A stretch of 64,000 nt of DNA from Clostridia bacterium (GTDB lineage Bacteria > Bacillota > Clostridia > RGIG7378): contig JAFYSJ010000025.1 of NCBI GenBank assembly GCA_017559445.1, forward strand, positions 1 through 64,000, in the 5' to 3' direction. Below the pieces are notes generated by a model, which worked only from the letters and a program-made list of their open reading frames with translations, had not been told where the DNA came from and did not search any database. Below are positions 27,518 to 36,182 of the stretch, piece by piece (the stretch's first letter is position 1; the number at the start of each line of letters is the position of its first letter). A program made the position numbers and the translations under genes.

Positions 27518-30500
27518 TTAGAATGGCCAAGAAGGTATCCACTTAAGCACATTATCTACATATGACCTCTCTACTGGATATCCAGAAAGAACAGGCCAGA
27601 ACATAATAAACAGTATACCACATGCTGCTGTGAAGGCATAACAGTATTTTGTGTACTTTGGATTACTCTCCATGAAATACTCCATTACGTATACAATTGC
27701 GATGATTGCAAATGGCACACATGAGAAGTAGTGGTAAATAAATACCAATCTGGAAACCAAAATCCAAGGCAAATACTGAGACCAGTATGCTACCAATACA
27801 GGAACAATACGTCTATCCTTCTTAAACCAAGCAATTACTGTTGCGCATGCAACTGCTGGAACTGACATCCACCAAATAAATGGATTACCCATTGTGGATG
27901 CGCTGGAAGAAAGCTCGTTAAGCATGTCAGATCCTCTATAGAAGAGAACTGGCATTACATCCAATGGCCACTGCCACCAGTCAGAAGAGAATGGATGAGT
28001 TGCCTCAAGTCCAGAGTGGTAGTTAAACATCAAAGTCTGAGCATCCCACCATGCCTTAAGTCCCTTAGCATGTCCCTCTGCTGCCTGTACTGGAATATAG
28101 CTAAGCATGTAAATTCCAAGTGGAACAATTACAAAGCATACGCAGCAAAGCAAGATAATCTTCCAGAAATACTTGGACATAAAGTCCTTAATCTTACGTG
28201 CGTAGGAATCCACCTCATGGTACTTGGCTGTAAAGAACAATACTGCCAAACCAGCACCTGCATAAGCACCAATCCACTTAGCTGCAACACCCAATCCAAA
28301 CATGATGCCGCATACTGCAAGGTGAATAACATATCTCTTATATCCCATTTCTACTGCACCATATACGAAACAATCGTACATAAAGTAGAACATCAAGATT
28401 ATAAAGAACACAACGTATGTGTCGATAGTTGCAATTCTTGTCTGTGAGAAGTGCATGAAATCAAAGGCCAACAACGCTGCTGTGATAAATGCAAGATTTG
28501 TCTTCTTGAAAATCTTTTTACCAAAGGCATACATTAGAGGCACCATTGCAATACCAAAGAGTGCGCCCATGATTCTCCATCCAAAGGTGTTCATACCAAA
28601 GAGCATGATACCTACTGCAATAATGAGCTTACCAAGTGGTGGGTGAGTTGTCTCATACTGACATATACCATGAATATGCTCATATGCTGTACGTGCATGG
28701 TAAATCTCGTCAAAGATCATACCAGTCAAGATTGTGCTGGAATAATCCATTGTGCTCTGCTCGTCAGAAACCTCAGTAATAATCTTCTCTGTTCCATCTG
28801 CACTGACGTATGTTACAGACTTAATTGGCAAAGGCTCTCGGCTATCCGGCGCAGTGAAACAAATCTCGTTTACAGGGGCTCCCAAAACAGATGCACGGAT
28901 CACGATAGTATCTGTTACAGTGCCGCTTACATCGTAATATTTCCAGTCACAATACGTGTCGTAACTTCCCTCAATTGTGTAAATGAGAACTTCATTTCCG
29001 TCATCTGTCAGGTTATATACATGGTATCTATAATCGTCCAAGGATCTCTGTCTTACACCCTCGAACATATAGAGACGGTCTAGTTCAACCTCTTCCTCAA
29101 GCTGGATAACAATCTTGTCTCCTACTGCATTAGGTGTCCAAGCTGTCTCAGGGCATTCTGTAGTTCCCAAGTAAAACAGGGCCACAACTGCATATACCAA
29201 AGTAATGGCCGTCATGAGGATCCAATCCTTCTTAGTCCACTTAACCTTTGTGTACTTGTGGAAGTGAGATTTATCTGCCTTTTCCTCAATAGGTGTTCTG
29301 TCGATAGTAACAGGCTTGTATGCAGCCTTAGGCTTATCCTCTGCTCCAAAGTGTGCATTGTTCATGCACTTTCTAACAAAGAGAACTACCATCCAAACAA
29401 AGATTGCCACGTTTACAAAGGAAACCAATGAAACGAATGTCTTTTCGGAGCTTGACTGTGGATATGGCCAATTGTTTACCTGCTGCAAGTAGAGCATGTC
29501 CTGAATGTTTGCAATGGCTGTAAGAGTAATTGCTCCACCCATGGCATACATTTCCTTGTGATCCACAATAAGTGCTGCGAAAAGTGCAATAACTGCTGCA
29601 GGGAAAATATATCTCTCGTGCATTACAGGAGCGAACATAAAGTAGCCAAAGTTAAGAGCCAACGCAGTAAGCAAAACTCTATGACGGTTGTTTGACAAAA
29701 TGTTAAATGCCAAAAGAGCCACAGTAATAATAGCTACAAAAATCTTACCCCATGTTGTAAATGAGAAGATAAACCAAATAGTATCTCCACCAATTGTGTT
29801 GTATCCAAGCATGGACCAGAAGTTACATGCGTTAAGAGATGCGTAGTTGTACTCTCCTGCTGTGCTCATGAAGAGATCAAAGATCCAGCCGATTCCACCG
29901 TTCTTAAAGGAGAATGGCATGCAGATGCCAAAGCAAACAACTGCACCGAGTCCAATGCACAAAAGAGCCTCAATAACTCTCTTAAGTCTATTTTCCTTTT
30001 CGCAAATAATCACTCTGCGAAGGAGTTCAAATCCAAGCAATGGGAATGTAAAAATTGCCTGTGGCTTAGTCATAATAGCTACGCCCAAGCAAATTGTTGC
30101 CAAATAATACTTATCCTTCTGGATAAAGTAAATAGCGAGCATAACCAAAAGGAGCAATACAGAATCTGTCTGTCCCCAAAGGCATGTGTCCAAAATAGTC
30201 AATGGGCTAAGGGCCACAAGACACATTGCAAAGAAGCCAAATGTCTTGCCCTTAATCTCACCAATCCACTTGTATGCAAGCCATGCAAGACCCATGTTGG
30301 CCAAAATGCCAGGGATCTTAACAAGCAATGCCAAAGCCTCATAGCTGCCACCAAGCTTAGTGTTAATCCAAGCAAGTGGTGCCCAAAGATACATCATTCC
30401 TGGTGGATAATCAATAAATGATGCTGTGTTATAGATATTAAAGAGGTCAGTTCCTGCCTGATATGCCCATGCCATGTTTGTGCCAATATCGTAGTAAAAA

Positions 30501-30817
30501 CCCTTAAAATTAGCACTTACTACTAACTGCACAGCAAATGCACCTATCATTACAATAGGCAACGCAAAGGACATCTTGTCCTCATCAATTACAAACTTCT
30601 TAGCCCTTAAATAGCAATATGCCAGTACTGCCAGTCCGAAATACATGCATGTCCATTTAATAAAGAGAGGTGTGTATTCTGCACCCTCTGGAACTGTGCC
30701 TCCAATTTGGCCTGTAGTTACTCCGCCAAACAAAATGGAGCCAATTACGATTATGACCAGCGCTACTAAATATCGCTGCTTATTAATGGTTGTGGCTTTC
30801 CTTTTACCCTTACCCAT
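27518..30817 (-). CDS. Double GT-C membrane glycosyltransferase, C-terminal half PMT-like
   Basis: 1099 residues (ATG at 30817, five bases after GGAGG; a GTG at 30829 overlaps that site). Two membrane glycosyltransferase modules: N-terminal about 1-490 with many helices and the loop KGFYYDIGTNMAW (acidic first-loop residue), C-terminal about 530-1099 with MIFDEIYHARTAYEH at about 700-715, the PMT/GT39 signature that uses a polyprenyl-phosphate sugar donor. Between them is a soluble beta-rich insert (about 560-690). Probably glycosylates surface proteins or polymers, for example the Thr-rich linkers of exported proteins (inference). Confidence 0.85.
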   Translation of the reverse strand: MGKGKRKATTINKQRYLVALVIIVIGSILFGGVTTGQIGGTVPEGAEYTPLFIKWTCMYFGLAVLAYCYLRAKKFVIDEDKMSFALPIVMIGAFAVQLVVSANFKGFYYDIGTNMAWAYQAGTDLFNIYNTASFIDYPPGMMYLWAPLAWINTKLGGSYEALALLVKIPGILANMGLAWLAYKWIGEIKGKTFGFFAMCLVALSPLTILDTCLWGQTDSVLLLLVMLAIYFIQKDKYYLATICLGVAIMTKPQAIFTFPLLGFELLRRVIICEKENRLKRVIEALLCIGLGAVVCFGICMPFSFKNGGIGWIFDLFMSTAGEYNYASLNACNFWSMLGYNTIGGDTIWFIFSFTTWGKIFVAIITVALLAFNILSNNRHRVLLTALALNFGYFMFAPVMHERYIFPAAVIALFAALIVDHKEMYAMGGAITLTAIANIQDMLYLQQVNNWPYPQSSSEKTFVSLVSFVNVAIFVWMVVLFVRKCMNNAHFGAEDKPKAAYKPVTIDRTPIEEKADKSHFHKYTKVKWTKKDWILMTAITLVYAVVALFYLGTTECPETAWTPNAVGDKIVIQLEEEVELDRLYMFEGVRQRSLDDYRYHVYNLTDDGNEVLIYTIEGSYDTYCDWKYYDVSGTVTDTIVIRASVLGAPVNEICFTAPDSREPLPIKSVTYVSADGTEKIITEVSDEQSTMDYSSTILTGMIFDEIYHARTAYEHIHGICQYETTHPPLGKLIIAVGIMLFGMNTFGWRIMGALFGIAMVPLMYAFGKKIFKKTNLAFITAALLAFDFMHFSQTRIATIDTYVVFFIILMFYFMYDCFVYGAVEMGYKRYVIHLAVCGIMFGLGVAAKWIGAYAGAGLAVLFFTAKYHEVDSYARKIKDFMSKYFWKIILLCCVCFVIVPLGIYMLSYIPVQAAEGHAKGLKAWWDAQTLMFNYHSGLEATHPFSSDWWQWPLDVMPVLFYRGSDMLNELSSSASTMGNPFIWWMSVPAVACATVIAWFKKDRRIVPVLVAYWSQYLPWILVSRLVFIYHYFSCVPFAIIAIVYVMEYFMESNPKYTKYCYAFTAACGILFIMFWPVLSGYPVERSYVDNVLKWIPSWPF

Positions 30818-30847
30818 TACGTCCTCCACAAATTAAAGTGTCTTTTT

Positions 30848-30876
30848 ATTATACCATCTAGGTCCTATGCCCTCAA
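30848..30876 (-). promoter_or_regulatory. Promoter of the glycosyltransferase operon
   Basis: Minus strand TTGAGG (30871-30876), 17-base spacer, extended -10 TGGTATAAT (TATAAT at 30848-30853). Lies just behind the stop of the ABC-F gene. Confidence 0.75.
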
Positions 30877-30878
30877 CC

Positions 30879-32768
30879 TTAGGACATGGACTGTTCCCAT
30901 TGATCATAGAGCTCGGTGATCCTGTCATGAAGCTGGTTGTATTCCTTATACAAGTCCGGGTCTGTGCTAGTTGCGAACATCTCCTCTAGTTCCTGAGCCC
31001 TAGCCTCCAAAGTCATTATCTCCTTTTCGTAGTTAATGACCTGCTTGGCCTTTTTCTTATTCTCCTGCTTTGCTCGCTTTCTGTTCTGCTGCTCAAGCTG
31101 TTCTCTTCTGAGTCGCTCCTGCTCTGCCTCGGCCTCTTCCTGCTCCACTAATTCTCTGTACTCTGTGTATGATCCATCGAAAATCCTAAGCTTTCCGCCA
31201 CTTAAATCAAAAATCCTATCGACTGTATCCTCCAAAAGCATTCTATCGTGGGTTATGAGGATCAAAGTGCCTGTGAACTGAGAAATAGCCTGCTCCAAAG
31301 CACCTCTTGCGTCAATATCCAAGTGGTTAGTAGGCTCGTCGAACATAAGACAGTCCTTCTGCTGTAACAGAAGCTCTGCCAAATAAAGCCTTGCTCTCTC
31401 TCCACCACTTAAACTCTTAAGAGATTTGTCACACTCCTGGCCATGGAACATAAACTTACCTGCATAAAGTTTAGCTTCCTTTTCTGTCATGCCATGACCA
31501 TTTTCGAAAAGCTCCAAAATAGTCTGCTCCTCATTACCAAAGGAAACTTCCTGCCTAACTACGCCGTAGTTAACCCAGTCGCCAATCTTAACTGTTCCAG
31601 AATACCTAGTATCCTCACCAGTCAAAATCCTAAGAAGTGTACTCTTTCCGCAGCCATTTGCGCCAATAATACCTATACGCTGACCTCCCAAGATATCAAA
31701 GGAGATATTATCCAAGATAACTCTCTGATCAAAGGCCTTAGTTAAATTCTCAACCTTAACAATTTCGCGTGACAAAAATCTAGCATCCTCAAAGTTGATC
31801 CTAAGCATCTGCTTTCTGCCAATATTGTTGTCCTTGAGAACATCTGTTACTTCTCTCTGGTACTGTTCTCTAAGTCTATCTGCCACCTTAAGTCTACTGT
31901 TTGCAGATGAAATCTTGCGCATGGCCTTAAGTCTAACGGCCAACTCCTCCTGTCTGCGAATCTCTTCCTTAAGGCGAACTGCCTCCTTAGAGGCAAACTC
32001 TGCAATCATCTCCTTGGAAGAAATATAGTTAGAATATGTACATCTCTTAAACTTTAAGTGGGCAAACTCCAATTCGCCAATGGCTGTTGCAGTTTTCTCC
32101 AAGAAATATCTATCGTGGGAAACAAAAAGCACTGCCCCTGGGAAGTCCATAAGATATTTTTCGAGCCACTCCATGGCTGCAATATCTAAATGGTTAGTGG
32201 GCTCGTCCAAAATAAGCAAGTCTGGCTCCTGCAAAAGCGCTCTAGCCAAGGCAACTCTCATTTTTTCGCCGCCACTTAATAAATTAACTGGCACATCCAT
32301 AAGCTCTGGTCTAAGACCAAGTCCCATGAGAATCATACGAATCTTAGCTTCGGAAATATATCCGTCCATGCGCTCGTACTTGTCCACAAGCTGTGCATAT
32401 TTATTTAAGATGTCCTGAAAATCTGGGCTCTCTGTGTCCTCGATAAGTGTGGCAAACTCTGCAATACGCCTCTCCAGGGCTGCAGTCTCCTCACTATAAA
32501 GAGCATTACAAATACCCTCCTCAGTTTCAAAGACTAAGTCTGCCAAATTCTGAGACATATATCCAATCTTAAGGCCTCTACCTAAAGATACCTTGCCGTA
32601 ATCTGGCTGCACCTTGCCTGTTATTATCTTAACCAATGTGGACTTGCCTGAGCCATTGGAGCCAATTAGGGCCATTCTATCTCCGGCTTCCAATGTAAAT
32701 GAAACATCATTTAGCACCTGCTTAGTGCCATAATGTTTACTTACCTGATTTACTGTTATGATACTCAT
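30879..32768 (-). CDS. ABC-F family ATPase with C-terminal coiled coil (Uup-like)
   Basis: Soluble ribosome-associated type ABC protein, no membrane domain. Two ATPase cassettes: GSNGSGKST (about 36-44), LSGGEKMRVALA and LLILDEPTNHLD in the first; GANGCGKST, LSGGERARLYLA and LMFDEPTNHLD in the second, joined by a charged two-helix linker (about 240-320). The last 90 residues are a Glu/Lys/Arg-rich coiled coil as in Uup. Role by family: resolving stalled ribosomes or, less likely, antibiotic protection. ATGA overlap with the upstream gene. Confidence 0.93.
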   Translation of the reverse strand: MSIITVNQVSKHYGTKQVLNDVSFTLEAGDRMALIGSNGSGKSTLVKIITGKVQPDYGKVSLGRGLKIGYMSQNLADLVFETEEGICNALYSEETAALERRIAEFATLIEDTESPDFQDILNKYAQLVDKYERMDGYISEAKIRMILMGLGLRPELMDVPVNLLSGGEKMRVALARALLQEPDLLILDEPTNHLDIAAMEWLEKYLMDFPGAVLFVSHDRYFLEKTATAIGELEFAHLKFKRCTYSNYISSKEMIAEFASKEAVRLKEEIRRQEELAVRLKAMRKISSANSRLKVADRLREQYQREVTDVLKDNNIGRKQMLRINFEDARFLSREIVKVENLTKAFDQRVILDNISFDILGGQRIGIIGANGCGKSTLLRILTGEDTRYSGTVKIGDWVNYGVVRQEVSFGNEEQTILELFENGHGMTEKEAKLYAGKFMFHGQECDKSLKSLSGGERARLYLAELLLQQKDCLMFDEPTNHLDIDARGALEQAISQFTGTLILITHDRMLLEDTVDRIFDLSGGKLRIFDGSYTEYRELVEQEEAEAEQERLRREQLEQQNRKRAKQENKKKAKQVINYEKEIMTLEARAQELEEMFATSTDPDLYKEYNQLHDRITELYDQWEQSMS

Positions 32769-33346
32769 ATGTAAAGCACCTCCAAGGCATCCAAAACTGT
32801 CTCTAGTGCCCTTAACTGTTCTTTGTTAATTGATTTTTCTTGCCAATAAAGATCCATTACATGTTTTGTTATGGACTGGGCAAATATCCTACGTCTGTAA
32901 TTTAATTTAGATTCTGCTCCAACAAGAGTCAAAATCTCTGCTAAAGCATTGTTTGTCTCTGCGTTTTCTTGTCCAATTGTAATCTTAGAAAGTTTCTTCC
33001 TAGCAAATCCTATCTTGAAGCCTAAACTTACTGGAGATTTGTCCTCTTCCACTGTGGTGCCAAACAAAGAGGTTAAGTTTTCCTTATTTCCTAACTCTTT
33101 TGTTATCTCATGGAACCACTGTAAGGATGGAACTATTTCCAAAACACCTGCATCTGTGACCAAACTTGTGTCAACCATGGAAGTTGTGCCCAAAGTTACA
33201 ACAACTCTTTGACCCATTGCCACAGCTTCTGCCACATTTCCGCGAGATTCCTTGATCATCCTAGAAGAAGACAACACAAAGCCCTCCCCCCTATTGCAAA
33301 GGTGGAAGGGCATTTTGTCAAAAACTAGTAAGGAATCTAAACCCAT
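32765..33346 (-). CDS. Conserved-looking protein of unknown function
   Basis: 193 residues, not recognised. No membrane segment; a possible alpha/beta start (GQRVVVTLGTTSMVDTSLVTDAG) and a helical C-terminal third with an Arg/Lys cluster (KLNYRRRIFAQSITKHV). The ATG lies two bases after the ddl stop with no ribosome binding site, so translation probably depends on coupling. It overlaps the ABC-F start by ATGA. The tight packing says it is a real gene. Confidence 0.65.
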   Translation of the reverse strand: MGLDSLLVFDKMPFHLCNRGEGFVLSSSRMIKESRGNVAEAVAMGQRVVVTLGTTSMVDTSLVTDAGVLEIVPSLQWFHEITKELGNKENLTSLFGTTVEEDKSPVSLGFKIGFARKKLSKITIGQENAETNNALAEILTLVGAESKLNYRRRIFAQSITKHVMDLYWQEKSINKEQLRALETVLDALEVLYI

Positions 33347-33348
33347 GA

Positions 33349-34398
33349 TTAATACTTACGCTGTCTAGACTGGTGTCTATCGAATGCAAGGTCAATGAGG
33401 CTAGAAACAAGCTCGCCAAAGGATACACCATCCTGGGCCCACAACTTGGCATACATGCTAATAACTGTGAATCCTGGCAATGTGTTAAGCTCGTTAAATA
33501 CGATGTTGCCTGTCTCCTTGTCACAGAAAAAGTCTATACGTGAAAGGCCGCTGCAATCCATAGCCTTATAAACCTCAATTGCGTACTCTCTAATCTGATT
33601 AGCCAAGGCTGGGTCCAAATCGGCTGGAATGGAAATACGAGAATCGTCTCCGCGGTTATACTTAGCATCATAATCGTAGAAATCGTTACATGGAACAACC
33701 TCGCCTACACCAGATGCCTTAGGGTTGTCATTACCCAACACTGCGCACTCAATCTCGCTACCCTTAACGAACTCCTCAACAATAGCCTTGGAATCGTAAA
33801 TCAAAGCTGTGTTAAGAGCCTCCTCAAGACCGCCAATATCGTCTACCTTGGAAATACCTACAGATGATCCTGCATTAGCTGGCTTAACAAAGCAAGGATA
33901 TCCAAGCTTAACGGAAATCTCATCAAAAATCTGTTCCTTAGATGTAACTAAGTCATGTCTTCTAACTGAAACAAACTTACACTGTGGAACGTTAGTTGTA
34001 GAAACAATGGTCTTGGTATATACCTTATCCATGCTGGCTGCAGAACTCAAAACGCCGCATCCTACGTAAGGCATATCAAGCATCTCAAAGAATCCCTGAA
34101 TAGTACCGTCCTCACCATTAGGTCCGTGAAGAACTGGGAACACGCAATCAATCTGACCACTGGTGCACATCTGTGCGAAAATGCCAAGGCCCTGATCATT
34201 GGCCTGAGCCTGCCACTGACCATTAGTAATATCCTCGTCCTTGCCCTCATAAAGGAGCCATGCACCTTCCTTGTTAATACCAAATCTAACAGGTGTGTAC
34301 TGTGTTCTATCTAAGTTATTCAAAACGGCCAATGCGGATCTGCATGATACCTCATGCTCCTGAGACTGACCTCCAAAAATTACTGCTACTGTCTTCAT
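33349..34398 (-). CDS. ddl: D-alanine--D-alanine ligase
   Basis: Makes the D-Ala-D-Ala dipeptide of peptidoglycan. ATG at 34398 with AGGAGG six bases before it; 349 residues starting MKTVAVIFGGQSQEHEVSCR. The ATP-grasp features GYPCFVKPANAGSSVGISKV, EFVKGSEIECAVLGN and the metal-site end IDFFCDKETGNIVFNELNTL are present. I cannot tell from these residues that D-lactate would be accepted, and there are no van genes nearby. First gene of ddl-unknown-ABC-F. Confidence 0.95.
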   Translation of the reverse strand: MKTVAVIFGGQSQEHEVSCRSALAVLNNLDRTQYTPVRFGINKEGAWLLYEGKDEDITNGQWQAQANDQGLGIFAQMCTSGQIDCVFPVLHGPNGEDGTIQGFFEMLDMPYVGCGVLSSAASMDKVYTKTIVSTTNVPQCKFVSVRRHDLVTSKEQIFDEISVKLGYPCFVKPANAGSSVGISKVDDIGGLEEALNTALIYDSKAIVEEFVKGSEIECAVLGNDNPKASGVGEVVPCNDFYDYDAKYNRGDDSRISIPADLDPALANQIREYAIEVYKAMDCSGLSRIDFFCDKETGNIVFNELNTLPGFTVISMYAKLWAQDGVSFGELVSSLIDLAFDRHQSRQRKY

Positions 34399-34426
34399 AA
34401 AATGCCTCCTAAAAAAGCGTAAGATT

Positions 34427-34455
34427 ATTTTAATTGTTTGAGTGGAAAGTTTCAA
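34427..34455 (-). promoter_or_regulatory. Promoter of the ddl operon
   Basis: Minus strand TTGAAA (34450-34455), 17-base spacer, TAAAAT (34427-34432). Confidence 0.75.
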
Positions 34456-34461
34456 GGGCAC

Positions 34462-34493
34462 AAAAAAACCGACATCCATTTGAATGTCGGTTT
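34462..34493 (-). terminator. Intrinsic terminator of tRNA-Arg
   Basis: Stem AACCGACAT/ATGTCGGTT (34468-34492), then TTTTTTT on the minus strand, two bases behind the encoded CCA. Confidence 0.92.
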
Positions 34494-34494
34494 A

Positions 34495-34571
34495 TGGTGC
34501 GCCTGTGGCGATTCGAACGCCAGACCTACTGCTTAGAAGGCAGTTGCTCTATCCAGCTGAGCTACAGGTGC
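34495..34571 (-). tRNA. tRNA-Arg (anticodon UCU), CCA encoded
   Basis: Folds as a standard cloverleaf on the minus strand: D arm GCTC/GAGC, anticodon stem ACTGC/GCAGT with loop CTTCTAA (anticodon TCT, reads AGA), T arm TGGCG-TTCGAAT-CGCCA, discriminator A and CCA. The acceptor pairs GCACCTG with CAGGCGC, leaving one A-C mismatch at 3:70. AGA is heavily used in the genes around it. Confidence 0.95.
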
Positions 34572-34582
34572 GCAACGGTGCT

Positions 34583-34611
34583 ATTATAGACCAGCACTCT
34601 CGATTTGTAAA
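34583..34611 (-). promoter_or_regulatory. Promoter of tRNA-Arg
   Basis: Minus strand TTTACA (34606-34611), 17-base spacer, TATAAT (34583-34588), about 12 bases before the mature 5' end. Confidence 0.85.
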
Positions 34612-34659
34612 GGTATTTTTAGCACTTTTTGTAAAATAAATTTTAACAATTTTATAGGC

Positions 34660-35250
34660 TTACAAGGCCCCCATATTAGATAAAATTTCATATACCCTGT
34701 GAGCAGGCAATCCCATAACTGTATGGTAGCTACCATTAATGCTAGTTACAAACCTAGCACCAAGTCCCTGTATAGCGTAAGATCCTGCCTTATCCATGGG
34801 CTCAAAAGTGTCTACATACCACTCTATCTCATCCATAGAAAGCTCTTTAAACACAACATCTGTTGTATCTACGATAGACTCACATACACCTGTGGACTTG
34901 TCGATTATGGTAAGGCCTGTAAATACGGTGTGTGCCTTGCCAGAAAGTTCCTGAAGCATAGAAATAGCATCCTGTCTATCCACAGGCTTACCGTACACAC
35001 GATATCCATCTTCTTTTTTCATGGCAACTACTGTATCGCTAGAAATAACAACAGAATTGTTATCCACCACAACCTTAGCCACTGCCCTACCCTTGCCTTC
35101 GCTATTTACTAAAACAAGCATATCCGGTGTAAGGTCAGCTGGAGTTACTGATTCGTCATATGCAGAAACAACTACCTCATGCTTAATTCCAATTGTATCT
35201 AATATTTCTCTCCTTCGTGGAGATGCAGATGCTAAAATAATTCTTTTCAT
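34660..35250 (-). CDS. maf: Maf-like nucleoside triphosphate pyrophosphatase
   Basis: House-cleaning enzyme that hydrolyses (modified) dTTP/UTP-type nucleotides; the family also affects septum formation. LASASPRRREIL (about 6-17), SSDTVVAMKKEDGYRVYGKP and the C-terminal YAIQGLGARFVTSINGSYHTVMGLP are characteristic. I place the start at ATG 35250 (196 residues); an ATG at 35271 lies inside the terminator hairpin of the preceding gene. There is no clear ribosome binding site. Confidence 0.9.
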   Translation of the reverse strand: MKRIILASASPRRREILDTIGIKHEVVVSAYDESVTPADLTPDMLVLVNSEGKGRAVAKVVVDNNSVVISSDTVVAMKKEDGYRVYGKPVDRQDAISMLQELSGKAHTVFTGLTIIDKSTGVCESIVDTTDVVFKELSMDEIEWYVDTFEPMDKAGSYAIQGLGARFVTSINGSYHTVMGLPAHRVYEILSNMGAL

Positions 35251-35255
35251 AATTG

Positions 35256-35290
35256 TAAAACTGGCTCCCATCCTATGAGAATGAGAGCCA
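35256..35290 (-). terminator. Terminator after the surface protein gene at 35315
   Basis: Ten-base stem TGGCTCTCAT/ATGGGAGCCA on the minus strand (one G-U pair) followed by GTTTT. It directly precedes maf. Confidence 0.75.
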
Positions 35291-35314
35291 CATATTAACT
35301 AAAGCTAATCTAAA

Positions 35315-36112
35315 TTACTTCTTTTTCTTTGCAACAACAACTACAACAACTGCTGCTACTACTGCTACTGCAACAACGCCGCCAACGATGTACCAAATCA
35401 TCATGTCGTTAGGTTCTGTCTCTTCGCCCTTATCCTCTGTAGGCTTATTTGCATCGCCATTGTCAGGAGTTGTATTTCCGTTACCATCAACTACAGGACA
35501 TGCTGCCTCAGGATTCTGCATGTATGTCTCGAACTCAGCTTCTGTGCCGAAGAACAAGTTATCCATGTAGAATACAACGTCCTGCTCAGGATCTACAGAA
35601 GCACCTGTGATCTCCAAGTAGTAAATCTCGTTGATACCCATGTTGTCCTGGTTATCAAATGCGGAACCCCAGTACTCATAGAAAGAGAGCCATGTGTTAT
35701 ACTCCTCTGCCTCCATGATGTTAAGGGAAATAAGCTCGTTACCAGCCTTATCAAGAACTGTGAGAGTAAGCTGCTCTACGTTACAATTCTCTGGGAAGTA
35801 GAACCATGCATCAAAGTAAGACTCGTCTGCAATTGTGAATGTGTGAACGTCGAATCTAGCCTGGAACTCTACAACGTAGTCCTCAAGTGTCTTCTCATAG
35901 TACTTACCGCTAGTAATCTTAGCAGAGTAGTTACCATACTTAGCAACTGTGTTGTCTGCACTTACTCTAGCCTTACGGTAGTACTCGCTGTTAGCTGTTG
36001 TCTTACCATATCCGTTGCCATCCTCAAAACCGATGATTGTAGCAGCAAATGCTGTGGAGCACATGGATACTGTCATAACAAGCACAAGTAACATTGCCAA
36101 AAGTTTCTTCAT
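35315..36112 (-). CDS. Surface protein with beta-sandwich domain and C-terminal membrane anchor (paralog 1)
   Basis: 265 residues: signal peptide 1-24 (MKKLLAMLLVLVMTVSMCST..AFAA), an Asp/Tyr-rich beta-strand domain of about 170 residues that looks like a carbohydrate-binding type jelly roll (FYFPENCNVEQLTLTVLDKAG, DVVFYMDNLFFG), a linker rich in Asn, Thr, Glu, and a Val/Ala transmembrane helix ending KKKK. It has no sortase motif. The anchor is nearly the same as in the next gene. GGAGG precedes the ATG. Ligand unknown. Confidence 0.8.
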   Translation of the reverse strand: MKKLLAMLLVLVMTVSMCSTAFAATIIGFEDGNGYGKTTANSEYYRKARVSADNTVAKYGNYSAKITSGKYYEKTLEDYVVEFQARFDVHTFTIADESYFDAWFYFPENCNVEQLTLTVLDKAGNELISLNIMEAEEYNTWLSFYEYWGSAFDNQDNMGINEIYYLEITGASVDPEQDVVFYMDNLFFGTEAEFETYMQNPEAACPVVDGNGNTTPDNGDANKPTEDKGEETEPNDMMIWYIVGGVVAVAVVAAVVVVVVAKKKK

Positions 36113-36133
36113 ATTTATCCTCCATAAAATCCA

Positions 36134-36155
36134 AGGGCGTATATAAATACGCCCT
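36134..36155 (-). terminator. Hairpin between the two paralogous surface-protein genes
   Basis: AGGGCGTA/TACGCCCT stem; the minus-strand T tract behind it is weak, so it may be a partial terminator or mRNA-stabilising hairpin. Confidence 0.55.
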
Positions 36156-36182
36156 CAAATAAATTCACTTTAAGAAGTTAAA

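Noticed and set aside
35251-35271. Upstream ATG of maf at 35271
   Set aside because: It is inside the terminator hairpin of the previous gene and lacks spacing from any binding site.
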